A DNA stretch of 51,262 bases from contig CAIMFH010000040.1 in the NCBI GenBank assembly GCA_903840265.1, positions 1 through 51,262 of the forward strand, written 5' to 3'. Made by a program: the position numbers and the translations under genes. The DNA is from an uncultured Schlesneria sp. GTDB taxonomy: Bacteria; Planctomycetota; Planctomycetia; Planctomycetales; Planctomycetaceae. Positions 1 to 7,204 of the stretch are shown in pieces (position 1 is the first letter of the stretch; every line of letters begins with the position of its first letter). Below the pieces are notes generated by a model that saw nothing but the letters and a program-made list of their open reading frames with translations, had not been told where the DNA came from and did no database searches.

Positions 1-1
1 C

Positions 2-583
2 TTCGAGCCATTCTTTACGACAAAAGAGGCGGACAAGGGAACCGGTCTCGGCCTGCCAACTGTCTATGGCATCGTGAAGCAGAGCAATGGCCATATTGAT
101 GTGTACAGCGAAGTTGGTCTCGGTACGACTTTTAAAGTGTACTTGCCTGCATACAGCTCAGCAGGTGAAGCGGTTCCCAATGCCGAACCAACTCCGCAGG
201 AAATACTACGAGGTACGGAGACAGTCCTGCTCGTCGAGGACGAAGATAGCGTTCGCGCATTGGCCGCCAAGATTTTGCGATCCAGTGGATATGTCGTGCG
301 AGAAGCCAGCAATGGAAAGCAGGCGATCGAGCAACTTGAAAATGAACTCGATCCGGTCAAGCTGGTCATCACGGATGTCGTGATGCCTGTCATGGGGGGA
401 CGGCAACTCGTGGAACATCTCCACAAACAACGCCCTGAGATCAAGATTCTTTTCATGTCCGGCTATACAGAGGATTCTGTGGTTCGACACGGAATCCTAA
501 GCTCCGCCGCCGATTTCCTTCAAAAGCCGTTTACAGCGCTTTCTCTCACCAAAAAAGTGCGAGAAAGTCTCGACGCGCAGTGA
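2..583 (+). CDS. Hybrid sensor histidine kinase, C-terminal part (HATPase end + receiver domain), 5' truncated by window
   Basis: The reading frame is open from base 2, so the gene starts upstream of the window. The first residues are the end of a histidine kinase ATP-binding domain: an F-box (FEPFFTTK), a G2 box (GTGLGL) and the closing strand pattern [21 protein letters not shown] linker leads into a complete receiver domain starting at VLLVEDED, with the acidic pocket (ED), the phospho-acceptor Asp in VITDVVMP, the switch Ser in FMSGYT and the conserved Lys in LQKPF. Kinase followed by receiver in one chain is the hybrid architecture in which phosphate passes from the kinase His to the attached Asp. 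The input domain lies outside the window, so the signal is unknown. The next gene is another receiver protein in the same orientation and is a plausible partner. Confidence 0.93.
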   Translation, partial: FEPFFTTKEADKGTGLGLPTVYGIVKQSNGHIDVYSEVGLGTTFKVYLPAYSSAGEAVPNAEPTPQEILRGTETVLLVEDEDSVRALAAKILRSSGYVVREASNGKQAIEQLENELDPVKLVITDVVMPVMGGRQLVEHLHKQRPEIKILFMSGYTEDSVVRHGILSSAADFLQKPFTALSLTKKVRESLDAQ

Positions 584-815
584 CCGAGTAGTTGGCCCAA
601 TGATCGTCGGCCACTTTCTAACCACATGCGGATCTCAGGATGGATACAATCTGCGCCCACGGCACAACCGGTGTGCGAAGTTCATCGGGGATCTCTCGAT
701 GCGGGTGAATTCCTGCCCATCAAACAATTTCCAAGCGATATTTGCGCTGCACCAGTCCGTACCTAGCGATTCATTCGCTCAAGATGTCCGTCAAATTGCT
801 TGTGAGGTAATAGCC

Positions 816-1292
816 ATGAGCTTGCAACCGGTCAGTCTAGAGAATGTGGCTGACGCCACTCCCCAGGCAATACCGGTAGATCCAGATCGAATCCTGGTCG
901 TCGATGACGATGAAGGCATCTGCCGTTATGTGGGAGCCGTTCTGAAGGGGGCTGGCTACGAAGTCCTGTACGCAAACAGCGGAGAGGCTGCACTTCGGAT
1001 TTGCGATCAAGACCCATCCATCAAGTTGATCCTTGCTGATGTCCTCATGCCCAACTTGGGCGGGCGTCAGTTGGCTAGTCACATCGGCAGTTCACATCCG
1101 CAGATCAAGGTGATCCTGATGTCGGGTTACCCAAACTTGTCCGGACTTCTCAACGGAATTGCGAGCCGAACGGAAAAGATCAGATCTGAATGCAATTTTA
1201 TCCGGAAGCCATTCTCGCCGAGCGAACTGACTCACAAAGTTCGCGAGATCCTGAGCCAACAGGCGGGTGCGGTGCCGTCGCAATCCCTGTGA
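816..1292 (+). CDS. Single-domain response regulator (CheY-like receiver)
   Basis: A 158-residue protein made almost entirely of one receiver domain (about residues 28-150). The acidic pair lies in ILVVDDDEG, the phosphorylatable Asp in LILADVLMP, the Ser switch in LMSGYP and the conserved Lys in FIRKPFS. No DNA-binding or enzymatic output domain follows, so it probably works by protein contact or as a phosphate shuttle. The frame is open back to 600, but the upstream part has no receiver homology. ATG 816 is preceded by GTGAGG at a proper distance and leaves a short N-terminal tail, so it is chosen as the start. The preceding hybrid kinase lies 232 bases upstream on the same strand. The receiver of the kinase and this protein share the GGRQL segment after the phospho-Asp loop, suggesting they are paralogous. 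Confidence 0.88.
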   Translation: MSLQPVSLENVADATPQAIPVDPDRILVVDDDEGICRYVGAVLKGAGYEVLYANSGEAALRICDQDPSIKLILADVLMPNLGGRQLASHIGSSHPQIKVILMSGYPNLSGLLNGIASRTEKIRSECNFIRKPFSPSELTHKVREILSQQAGAVPSQSL

Positions 1293-1317
1293 GCTCATCG
1301 TGAATTCCTGACGAGCC

Positions 1318-3099
1318 CTACGGGCCGCCGATCACTTCGTAATTGGCAGAAGAATCATTCGGGGTCTTCAATTCGACGCGTAGCTCCGGAGCATCACGAC
1401 CGGAGACTTCGACCCGCAACGTGATGAGATGCCGGCCTGGCGTCAGTTCCACGTCAAATTTTTTGGAGTCAAAGGCATCGGTATCGAACCACGTCTGCAC
1501 GGGCTCTGTCGAGGTCACAAGAACAGTCGCCTTACCAGCGGCACTGACGTTGACTTCGCCTTGTAGAATTAACACTGCCGGTTTGTCGCTCCCTCGAAGC
1601 TCTTCCAATGGAAGAATGCCAGATACGCGACCATATGCCGAATCCCAATCTGTCGGCTGGCTTCCCAGAACAAACTGCCTGATATGCTCCAAGTGAGGCA
1701 CTTCGTCAGTCAGTTGCGGTGGCGGCTGGCGCAAAACTCGCCAGCGCTGGATGGTCTTCGACTGCTGCACGGCATACGGACCTGGCTTGCCGAGTTCCGA
1801 GATGAACTTCGCCAGGTCCAGCAATTCGTCGCGAGTGAGAAACTTAGTCAGCCCCTGTGGCATCAGTGATTTGCCTTCGAGTTCTTCGTCGATATCCGCT
1901 ACCGGGATTTTGACGACGGCTCCATTGGCGTCCCGAATGTTGATCCGCACGTCATCTCGATCAATGACAACTCCGGTCAGCACTTTGCCGTTATCCAGTG
2001 CAAAGATTCGCGTGACATATTGTTCTTTCACGGCGAGATTCGGATTGAGAATCGAGTTCAGGACATAATCAACCGGCGATGAACCGCCAACGGCGCTCAA
2101 CTCGGGTCCTACCTGTCCACCCGCGCGACTGACACTGTGGCATTTCATGCAGTTCAGATCTTTTCGCCGGAAGATCTTCTCTCCGCGGGCCGCGTCACCC
2201 TTAGAAATCACATCGGCAGCAATCCTCGTGACCTCTTCAGGAGTCGGTGGCGGCGCATCTGCGGCGATTCCCGCCGCTTTGCTCAGCACATCTGAAAGTG
2301 CTGCGTCGCTTCGCCCAACGGAGTAGATGTAACGTAGTGATCGTTTGGCGACATCAGCGGTGAGTTTTTGTTTGGCGAGCTCCGCGGCCAGGATGTCGGC
2401 CCCTCCTTTGCGATCCAGAAATGCCGCGATCATTTCGTCGGGGTTGTCTTTCGCCGTCGCATCGGCCAAGACCTGTGCCCCGGCTTGTGCCGCAGCGGCC
2501 AGGTCCATTCCAGATAAGCCAGCAGCGGCCTGCATCCGAACCGGCAATGGCAACTCTTTGCCGACAAGTTTCAACAGTGTCGACTTCGATTCGGTGCTGC
2601 CGATTGCGACTAGTCCCTCAATCGCGACTCTTCGCAATTCAGACTTCGTCTTCGAGTCGGTCGCCAGCGACTGCAGCGCCGGAAGTATCGCTGCGTCTTT
2701 CCATGTGGAAGCGAGTTTGATCGACGCCTGTTGCAATGCGGGGTTCGCGGCGGCAGCGTCGCCCGCGACAAGTTTCTCTAATGCAACCAGTTCGCCGGCT
2801 GGCTTCACTTTCCTGGTGACAGCCGCATCGGTCATCCACTGCATGGCTTTCAACCGCAGTTCGGGCGTGAATCCATCGGGTTGTACGATCTTGTCGAAGA
2901 CGACCTTCAAGTCGTTCGCGTTGCCGCGACTGCAGATCATTTCGACAACGGTCCCCTGTCGTTCTGCAGGTAGACGGCCACCTTGAAACAGCTTCATCAG
3001 CGGGCCGACGGCACTTTCAGTTTCGTCGCCACACACCGACGCAACGCCACATTCCATCAAGGCCACGACGAGCATGGTTGCTCGCAAGAATCGTCTCAT
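1318..3099 (-). CDS. Secreted HEAT-repeat + PVC-type c-heme-binding domain protein
   Basis: A 593-residue exported protein. It opens with a signal peptide (MRRFLRATMLVVALMECG). Residues about 25-260 are alpha-helical HEAT-like repeats. The heme motif CMKCH lies near residue 316 and is followed by the GGQVGPELSAVGG segment typical of the planctomycete/verrucomicrobial heme domain (TIGR02603 type). The C-terminal 130 residues look like a beta-sandwich carbohydrate-binding or jelly-roll region. ATG 3099 is chosen because GGAG lies 9 bases upstream and the signal peptide follows at once; TTG 3135 and ATG 3114 are in-frame alternatives. The upstream gene on the same strand ends in HEAT repeats and supplies the dehydrogenase domain that usually sits in the same chain as this heme domain. 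The heme probably takes electrons from that partner in the periplasm. Confidence 0.9.
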   Translation of the reverse strand: MRRFLRATMLVVALMECGVASVCGDETESAVGPLMKLFQGGRLPAERQGTVVEMICSRGNANDLKVVFDKIVQPDGFTPELRLKAMQWMTDAAVTRKVKPAGELVALEKLVAGDAAAANPALQQASIKLASTWKDAAILPALQSLATDSKTKSELRRVAIEGLVAIGSTESKSTLLKLVGKELPLPVRMQAAAGLSGMDLAAAAQAGAQVLADATAKDNPDEMIAAFLDRKGGADILAAELAKQKLTADVAKRSLRYIYSVGRSDAALSDVLSKAAGIAADAPPPTPEEVTRIAADVISKGDAARGEKIFRRKDLNCMKCHSVSRAGGQVGPELSAVGGSSPVDYVLNSILNPNLAVKEQYVTRIFALDNGKVLTGVVIDRDDVRINIRDANGAVVKIPVADIDEELEGKSLMPQGLTKFLTRDELLDLAKFISELGKPGPYAVQQSKTIQRWRVLRQPPPQLTDEVPHLEHIRQFVLGSQPTDWDSAYGRVSGILPLEELRGSDKPAVLILQGEVNVSAAGKATVLVTSTEPVQTWFDTDAFDSKKFDVELTPGRHLITLRVEVSGRDAPELRVELKTPNDSSANYEVIGGP

Positions 3100-3179
3100 T
3101 CCAGATAACTCCATAACCCAGCAATGCGGAGCCAAAATCGAGGTCTTCGCAATTCCGTTACGTTGTCAGGCCATACAAT

Positions 3180-3207
3180 AGCCGGAGCGGCCAATGCCGC
3201 TCCGGTT
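3180..3207 (-). terminator. Strong hairpin between the two halves of the dehydrogenase/heme pair
   Basis: A perfect 10-bp GC-rich stem (3182-3191 with 3196-3205, CCGGAGCGGC paired with GCCGCTCCGG) closes on a 4-base CAAT loop, with A-T and G-T pairs extending the base. It lies 28 bases past the stop codon of the upstream minus-strand gene and 80 bases before the next start. On the minus strand the following bases are only moderately U-rich (TATTGTATGG), so it may be a weak intrinsic terminator, an attenuator or an mRNA 3'-end protector. Confidence 0.5.
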
Positions 3208-3234
3208 GACTTCATTCTCAAAACGCCAGTCACA

Positions 3235-5991
3235 CTATTTCTTGGCCCGTCGATCCAGCGTCTTGTTCGTCTCGTTGAGCTGATGCTTCAGGTATTCATC
3301 TTGCGGATGAATCAGAGACTCAACAACAACTTCGGCAGCTTTAGCTGCGTCGGCACCGTTGAAGAAACTAAGCGCCCAGACTCCCTGCAATCGCACTGCA
3401 CCGCTTTCGTCATTGACCGCCGCGCGAAGCAATTCGAGCGGATCGGCAACACGATCTTTCCAACTACCGAGGACGCGCGTTGCTGCCGCCCGGGCTTTCG
3501 GCTCAGGTGACTTAAGCACCTTCTTCAAGAGATCCGCATCGACGACATTGTGGCTCTGATGCAACCACAATGCTTCCAGAACATGATGCTCGTAGTTGGC
3601 ATCACCTGTATCCAATGCGGCAACCCACTTCTTAGCGGCAGGAATCACATCGGTCGAAGGACGCCCTGAAAGCTCAATCCGTGCGAGGTGCCGGGTTCGG
3701 TTATCGGGATGCTTCAGCAGATCAAGTAGCTTGTCGATTGGTTGACCTGCAATGGCAACCGGCTTCAGCAAATCGCGGCCTTCGTATCGAACGCGATAGA
3801 CGCGGCCATGATCGTGATCGCGGCTGGGATCACGCAGGTTGTGCTGCATGTGGCCGATGATCGGATTCTGCCAGTCCGTGAAGTAGATAGCGCCGTCAGG
3901 CCCCACTTCTGTGTCGCCAGGACGGAAATTCGGGTCCGATGAGAACACGATCGGATCGACTTCCACTGCCGTCAAGCTGGAATCTTTGTCCTGTGGCTTG
4001 TACTGCAGAATCCCCTGGAAGCCAATCACGTTGTTGACGAGAATGTTCCCACGGAACTCTTCTGGGAAGTGGCTGCTGCTGAGAACTTCGGTCCCCGAAC
4101 AAGGGCGTGTCCGCTGCTTGTACACTTGCGGCGGACTGGCATGCTTGTGTGGGTAGTCGATGTCGCCAGAGAACAGCACGGCGTGATAGGGTTGCGATCC
4201 TGTTCCATCCCAGACGACATCGCGACCCCAGCCATCGAAGATATGTCCGTGGGGATTGGCAAAGCCGAAGGAGACGTACACATCGGCCTTCTGCGTTCGC
4301 GGCTCGTAGCGGAAGACCGCGCCATTGGCGACACGACGTGGTGCTCCGTATGGCGATTCGATCTGCGAATGATGGAAGGTTCCTTCCTGCATGTAGATCG
4401 ATCCACCCGGATCCAGTACGAAGCTGTTGATCGTATGATGCGTGTCGGCGGTGTCGAAACCGTGAACGATTCGTTCCTTCACGTCGTACTTGTCGTCGCC
4501 ATTGGTATCCTTCAGGAACAGTAGGTCCGGTCCCTGAGCCACCAGCACGCCACCATTCCAGAATTCAAACCCCGTCGGGTTGTGGATGTCCCCCGCGAAC
4601 GTCGTACACTTATCTGCTTTGCCATCGCCGTTGGTGTCTTCCAGGATCAGCAACCGGTCGTCCATCTTCTGCGTTGGCTTCCAGTGCGGATACGTCCGCC
4701 AACAGGCAACCCACAACCGGCCCTTGGTATCGAAGGCCATCTGGACGGGTTTCACCAGCTCCGGAAACATCTTTTCATCAGCAAACAGTTCGACCTTCAT
4801 GTTCTTATGAACGGTCATCTTGCTAATCGACTCTTCACCCGACAGGAACAGGTGCTTGCCCCCTTCCAGTGGTCCGGGCTTGTTCGTGATCACCGGAATG
4901 AATTCTGGCAGATTGCTGTCGTCCGCTTTGGCCGTCTTGCCTTGGGCAGCATCCCAAACAACCTTGTCTCGATTCGCAGTCAACGTATCCAGTACGTCCA
5001 GTTCACGCTGGGCGACCGAGTAGTTCGACAGTCCGTCCCCATAGCCGCCGGGGCCTTCCGAGAACTTTAGGAACGCACGATCGCCATAGGTCGAAAAACC
5101 GTCCGTCACGCGGTATCGCATGTACCAGTAAAAATTCTTGTCCTGAACGGCGCTGCGAATACGTTCCAGCGCTGCCGCATCGCGCTTGGTGACGAGGCCA
5201 GTAGGGAACAACCCACGTTCGGCAATTGAGGCGACGAGGCTTTCACCATTTGGGTTCAGATGGATGCCATTGATCGTGTTCGGTGCCCCTTTCCCAAATG
5301 CCTCGAGGGTCGGGGTGAACAGATCGACGAACTGGACTTGCTTCGCCTTGGCAACTTCCGCCAGCACCTCGGTGTAAGCCTTGATCCGCGCGTTGGACGC
5401 GTCAACTTCAGCCTTGCTCGGCAAGTTTGGAGTATCAAGAAACTCATGAGCGGTGGGCGAGAACAGCACCAGACGCGGGGCAGACTTGCCGTTGTACTTC
5501 TGGCTCAGCACATGCTGGACAAATTCTTCGACGTTCTTGCGGAACGCCGGCAGCCCGTCATTCCCTGCCGTCGATTCGTTGTATCCATAAAACGCGAAGA
5601 CGACGTCGGCCTTGGTATTGGTGAGTTCAAAGCGGTTCTCGCGAACTTTGCCCTGATCACGAGGCGACAGCTTATTGGGTTGAGGGCAAGGAGCGTTTCC
5701 TGACAGCCATTCGTCTTGAGATCCAAAAGACATGGATCGCATCCGATGATTGCCGTTCTTGTAACCGTCGATCTCGTCGCCGCTGTACCCGAGATTGCGG
5801 AAGACGAGGTCGTAGTCAGCAAATCGAGAATAAAGGCGGGCTTCCAGCGATCCATCATGCTGCATACGCTCGGCCAGCGTATTGCCGATGATGCAGATAT
5901 GGTCCCCCTTTTTCAGTTCCAAATCCTGTGCTCCAGCCGATGCCGAAGCAGCGGCCAGCAGGAACGCAATCAACAGTGGTCGAATCTTCAT
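3235..5991 (-). CDS. Secreted SGNH-hydrolase + PVC-type membrane-bound dehydrogenase + HEAT protein
   Basis: A 918-residue exported protein with a clear signal peptide (MKIRPLLIAFLLAAASASAGA). Residues about 25-340 form an SGNH/GDSL-like domain: block I is altered (GNTLAER in place of GDSL), then NLGYSGDE, the GYNES block and the closing INGIHLNPNG. Residues about 395-730 match the PVC dehydrogenase domain (TIGR02604 type), a beta-propeller related to sorbosone/glucose dehydrogenases, with repeated ILEDTNGDGKADK-like segments, a HTINSF segment and GPDGAIYFTDW. HEAT-like helices follow to the end. It carries no CxxCH motif; the heme domain is in the next gene downstream. AAGGGC precedes the ATG. 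Likely role: oxidation or deacylation of complex carbohydrates in the periplasm. The substrate cannot be read from the sequence. Confidence 0.9.
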   Translation of the reverse strand: MKIRPLLIAFLLAAASASAGAQDLELKKGDHICIIGNTLAERMQHDGSLEARLYSRFADYDLVFRNLGYSGDEIDGYKNGNHRMRSMSFGSQDEWLSGNAPCPQPNKLSPRDQGKVRENRFELTNTKADVVFAFYGYNESTAGNDGLPAFRKNVEEFVQHVLSQKYNGKSAPRLVLFSPTAHEFLDTPNLPSKAEVDASNARIKAYTEVLAEVAKAKQVQFVDLFTPTLEAFGKGAPNTINGIHLNPNGESLVASIAERGLFPTGLVTKRDAAALERIRSAVQDKNFYWYMRYRVTDGFSTYGDRAFLKFSEGPGGYGDGLSNYSVAQRELDVLDTLTANRDKVVWDAAQGKTAKADDSNLPEFIPVITNKPGPLEGGKHLFLSGEESISKMTVHKNMKVELFADEKMFPELVKPVQMAFDTKGRLWVACWRTYPHWKPTQKMDDRLLILEDTNGDGKADKCTTFAGDIHNPTGFEFWNGGVLVAQGPDLLFLKDTNGDDKYDVKERIVHGFDTADTHHTINSFVLDPGGSIYMQEGTFHHSQIESPYGAPRRVANGAVFRYEPRTQKADVYVSFGFANPHGHIFDGWGRDVVWDGTGSQPYHAVLFSGDIDYPHKHASPPQVYKQRTRPCSGTEVLSSSHFPEEFRGNILVNNVIGFQGILQYKPQDKDSSLTAVEVDPIVFSSDPNFRPGDTEVGPDGAIYFTDWQNPIIGHMQHNLRDPSRDHDHGRVYRVRYEGRDLLKPVAIAGQPIDKLLDLLKHPDNRTRHLARIELSGRPSTDVIPAAKKWVAALDTGDANYEHHVLEALWLHQSHNVVDADLLKKVLKSPEPKARAAATRVLGSWKDRVADPLELLRAAVNDESGAVRLQGVWALSFFNGADAAKAAEVVVESLIHPQDEYLKHQLNETNKTLDRRAKK

Positions 5992-6210
5992 TCAGAAGCC
6001 CTTGAGGATCAGGTTGTCAGTCAATAGTCGTTCGCTCAGATCACAATGGCGATGCCTTAAGTGTGCCATTACCAGCCGCAATTGTCACCCGTCAAGCAGG
6101 AGTTTTGAACCTGCAGGGTGCAGTCGTTCATTGGTGGGCTCGCAAAGATTGCGGGAGGCCTTGGTCCTACCGTCCTCACAATTGAAAATGTGAGATTTGC
6201 AATCTCATCC

Positions 6211-6358
6211 TGCCAGCATTCTGCAGCACTTTTCAGGCCTACTTTTCAGTCGCTAAATCAACTGTCAGTAAACACGCACTTTTTTGAGGAAAACAGCCAA
6301 AAACAGGGCTGTTTTGTCCCCCAATGTCAAAAACTGTCCTGGGGTGTCAAAAGTTGTC
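6211..6358. repeat. Helically phased TGNCA/TGTC decamer array 1
   Basis: TGTC begins at 6315, 6325, 6335, 6345 and 6355, exactly 10 bases apart. The 14-mers at 6325 and 6345 (TGTCAAAA followed by AC or GT and TGTC) are near-identical with a 20-base period. Upstream, CAG triplets end at 6216, 6226 and 6236, again at 10-base steps, within TGCCAG, CTGCAG and TTTCAG. Such spacing places each motif on the same face of the helix. The array lies about 325-370 bases upstream of the minus-strand gene starting at 5991. Confidence 0.6.
6290..6315. terminator. Bidirectional hairpin AAAACAGCC/GGCTGTTTT
   Basis: A perfect 9-bp inverted repeat (6290-6298 and 6307-6315) with an 8-base loop. A/T-rich outer arms give a short U run on either strand, as in small bidirectional intrinsic terminators. 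No gene ends immediately beside it, so a regulatory or repeat origin is equally possible. The right arm ends where the phased TGTC array begins. Confidence 0.35.
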
Positions 6359-6503
6359 AGTGATAACTTCGAAAAAAGACCCCAAGTTTTCCAAACACCG
6401 TCTTGATCAGCGCACCACAAAACGGACAATCAGGGTCACGACAATAGTCGCAGGTGTACCGTAACCAACGGACACGCCTCTGGGCCGCTCTCTTAGCGGA
6501 AGA
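6357..6503 (-). pseudogene. Zinc-ribbon-like reading-frame remnant without start codon
   Basis: On the minus strand an open frame between a TGA (6504-6506) and a TGA (6357-6359) encodes about 48 residues including YTCDYCRDPDCPFCG, a compact C-x2-C-x4-C-x2-C knuckle, then a basic/hydrophobic tail (LIKTVFGKLGVFFRSYH). No ATG, GTG or TTG precedes the Cys motif in frame. It could be the decayed end of a zinc-ribbon protein or transposase, or chance. The stop codon overlaps the last TGTC repeat. Confidence 0.2.
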
Positions 6504-6565
6504 TCAGAGGTCCCTGTTTCTCAGTTGATGACAACATAGACCACTCGGCCCCCACCTCTTTCTGA

Positions 6566-6586
6566 GCGGGGGGCGTAAGCCCCCTG
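6566..6586. repeat. REP-like GC hairpin (GGGGGGC-GTAA-GCCCCC)
   Basis: GGGGGC (6569-6574), a GTAA tetraloop and GCCCCC (6579-6584) form a short very stable hairpin. Compact hairpins of the form GGGGGC-GTAA-GCCCCC are, from general knowledge, recurrent intergenic elements in planctomycete chromosomes. It sits just before the large palindrome. Confidence 0.4.
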
Positions 6587-6647
6587 GCCCAACAACACAC
6601 AACCCCGCTTACCGTATGGGTTCACATGACAACTCAATCGCCCTCGC

Positions 6648-6817
6648 TCGGCGCGGGTCTTTTTGTTCGGCGCGGGTCTCCCGACCGTCTCCCGACCCCG
6701 CCGAAACCGCCGACCGAAGGTCTCCAGTCCCGGGCACTTTCAGGCACCGTTTCTGCGCCAGGGAAAAGGAGACCTCCGGTCACACGTTTCGGCGGGGTCG
6801 GGAGACCCGCGCCGAAC
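6648..6817. repeat. Large imperfect palindrome with internal 11-bp tandem repeat (REP/MITE-like)
   Basis: The left arm (6665-6725) and right arm (6768-6817) are inverted copies of one sequence that begins GTTCGGCGCGGGTCTCCCG and ends GGTCTCC. The arms differ by a few substitutions and by one extra tandem copy of an 11-mer in the left arm (GTCTCCCGACC at 6676-6686 and 6687-6697). A 43-base loop separates the arms. A further partial copy of the arm end (TCGGCGCGGGTCT) lies at 6648-6660, repeated at 6667-6679. No transposase is encoded, so this is a non-autonomous or REP-type element. Confidence 0.7.
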
Positions 6818-6908
6818 AGGGGCCCAATCGCCAGATTGGCCTCGAGCGATAATGCCAGCGATCTCTGTCACTTTTCTGTCCGCGACATCGCGTTTCCACG
6901 TGAAAAAA

Positions 6909-6954
6909 CTGTCACCCCCCTGAAAACCCTGCCATGGACTGACAAATTCTGCCA
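6909..6954. repeat. Helically phased CTGNCA decamer array 2
   Basis: CTG begins at 6909, 6920, 6929, 6939 and 6949 (steps of 11, 9, 10 and 10), in the contexts CTGTCA, CTGAAA, CTGCCA, CTGACA and CTGCCA. The core TGNCA and the helical spacing are the same as in the array at 6211-6358, on the other side of the large palindrome. It lies about 250-300 bases upstream of the plus-strand gene starting at 7205. Confidence 0.5.
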
Positions 6955-7204
6955 AATCGTAAGGAAACAGAACCCAATGATGCCTGCACCCCTGCTCTTC
7001 TGCCCTCAATGGACCACACGAAACGACTGCCCCCGATCTGCTAAGGTCCGTAAGGCCAATCTGGCCGGCAACATCGGATTGAGCGAGGAGTGTTCAGGCG
7101 GCAAGTCAGAGGTCTTCCACATCCATACGCAGTGAAACCTCGATCGGTTGGGCGAGGTAATTCCTGCCAGATTGAGTGCGATTCGTCACTGTTGGAGTTG
7201 TGTC

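Larger units (their letters stand above)
5992..7204. other. Repeat-rich, gene-poor region (about 1.2 kb)
   Basis: No convincing complete gene is present between the divergent genes at 5991 and 7205. It holds two arrays of 10-bp-phased TGNCA motifs, a bidirectional hairpin, a REP-like GC hairpin, a large imperfect palindrome and a short zinc-ribbon-like reading-frame fragment on the minus strand, each listed separately. Open frames crossing the palindrome, such as 6626-7135 on the plus strand, are low-complexity Pro/Arg-rich translations and are not accepted as genes. The region must also contain the promoters for both flanking transcription units. Confidence 0.7.

Noticed and set aside
600-815. 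Upstream extension of the response regulator
   Set aside because: The extra 72 residues have no receiver homology and ATG 816 has a proper ribosome binding site.
6626-7135. 169-residue open frame across the palindrome and array 2
   Set aside because: The translation is Pro/Arg/Gly-rich and follows the repeat sequence. The palindrome produces open frames on both strands. No motif or ribosome binding site.
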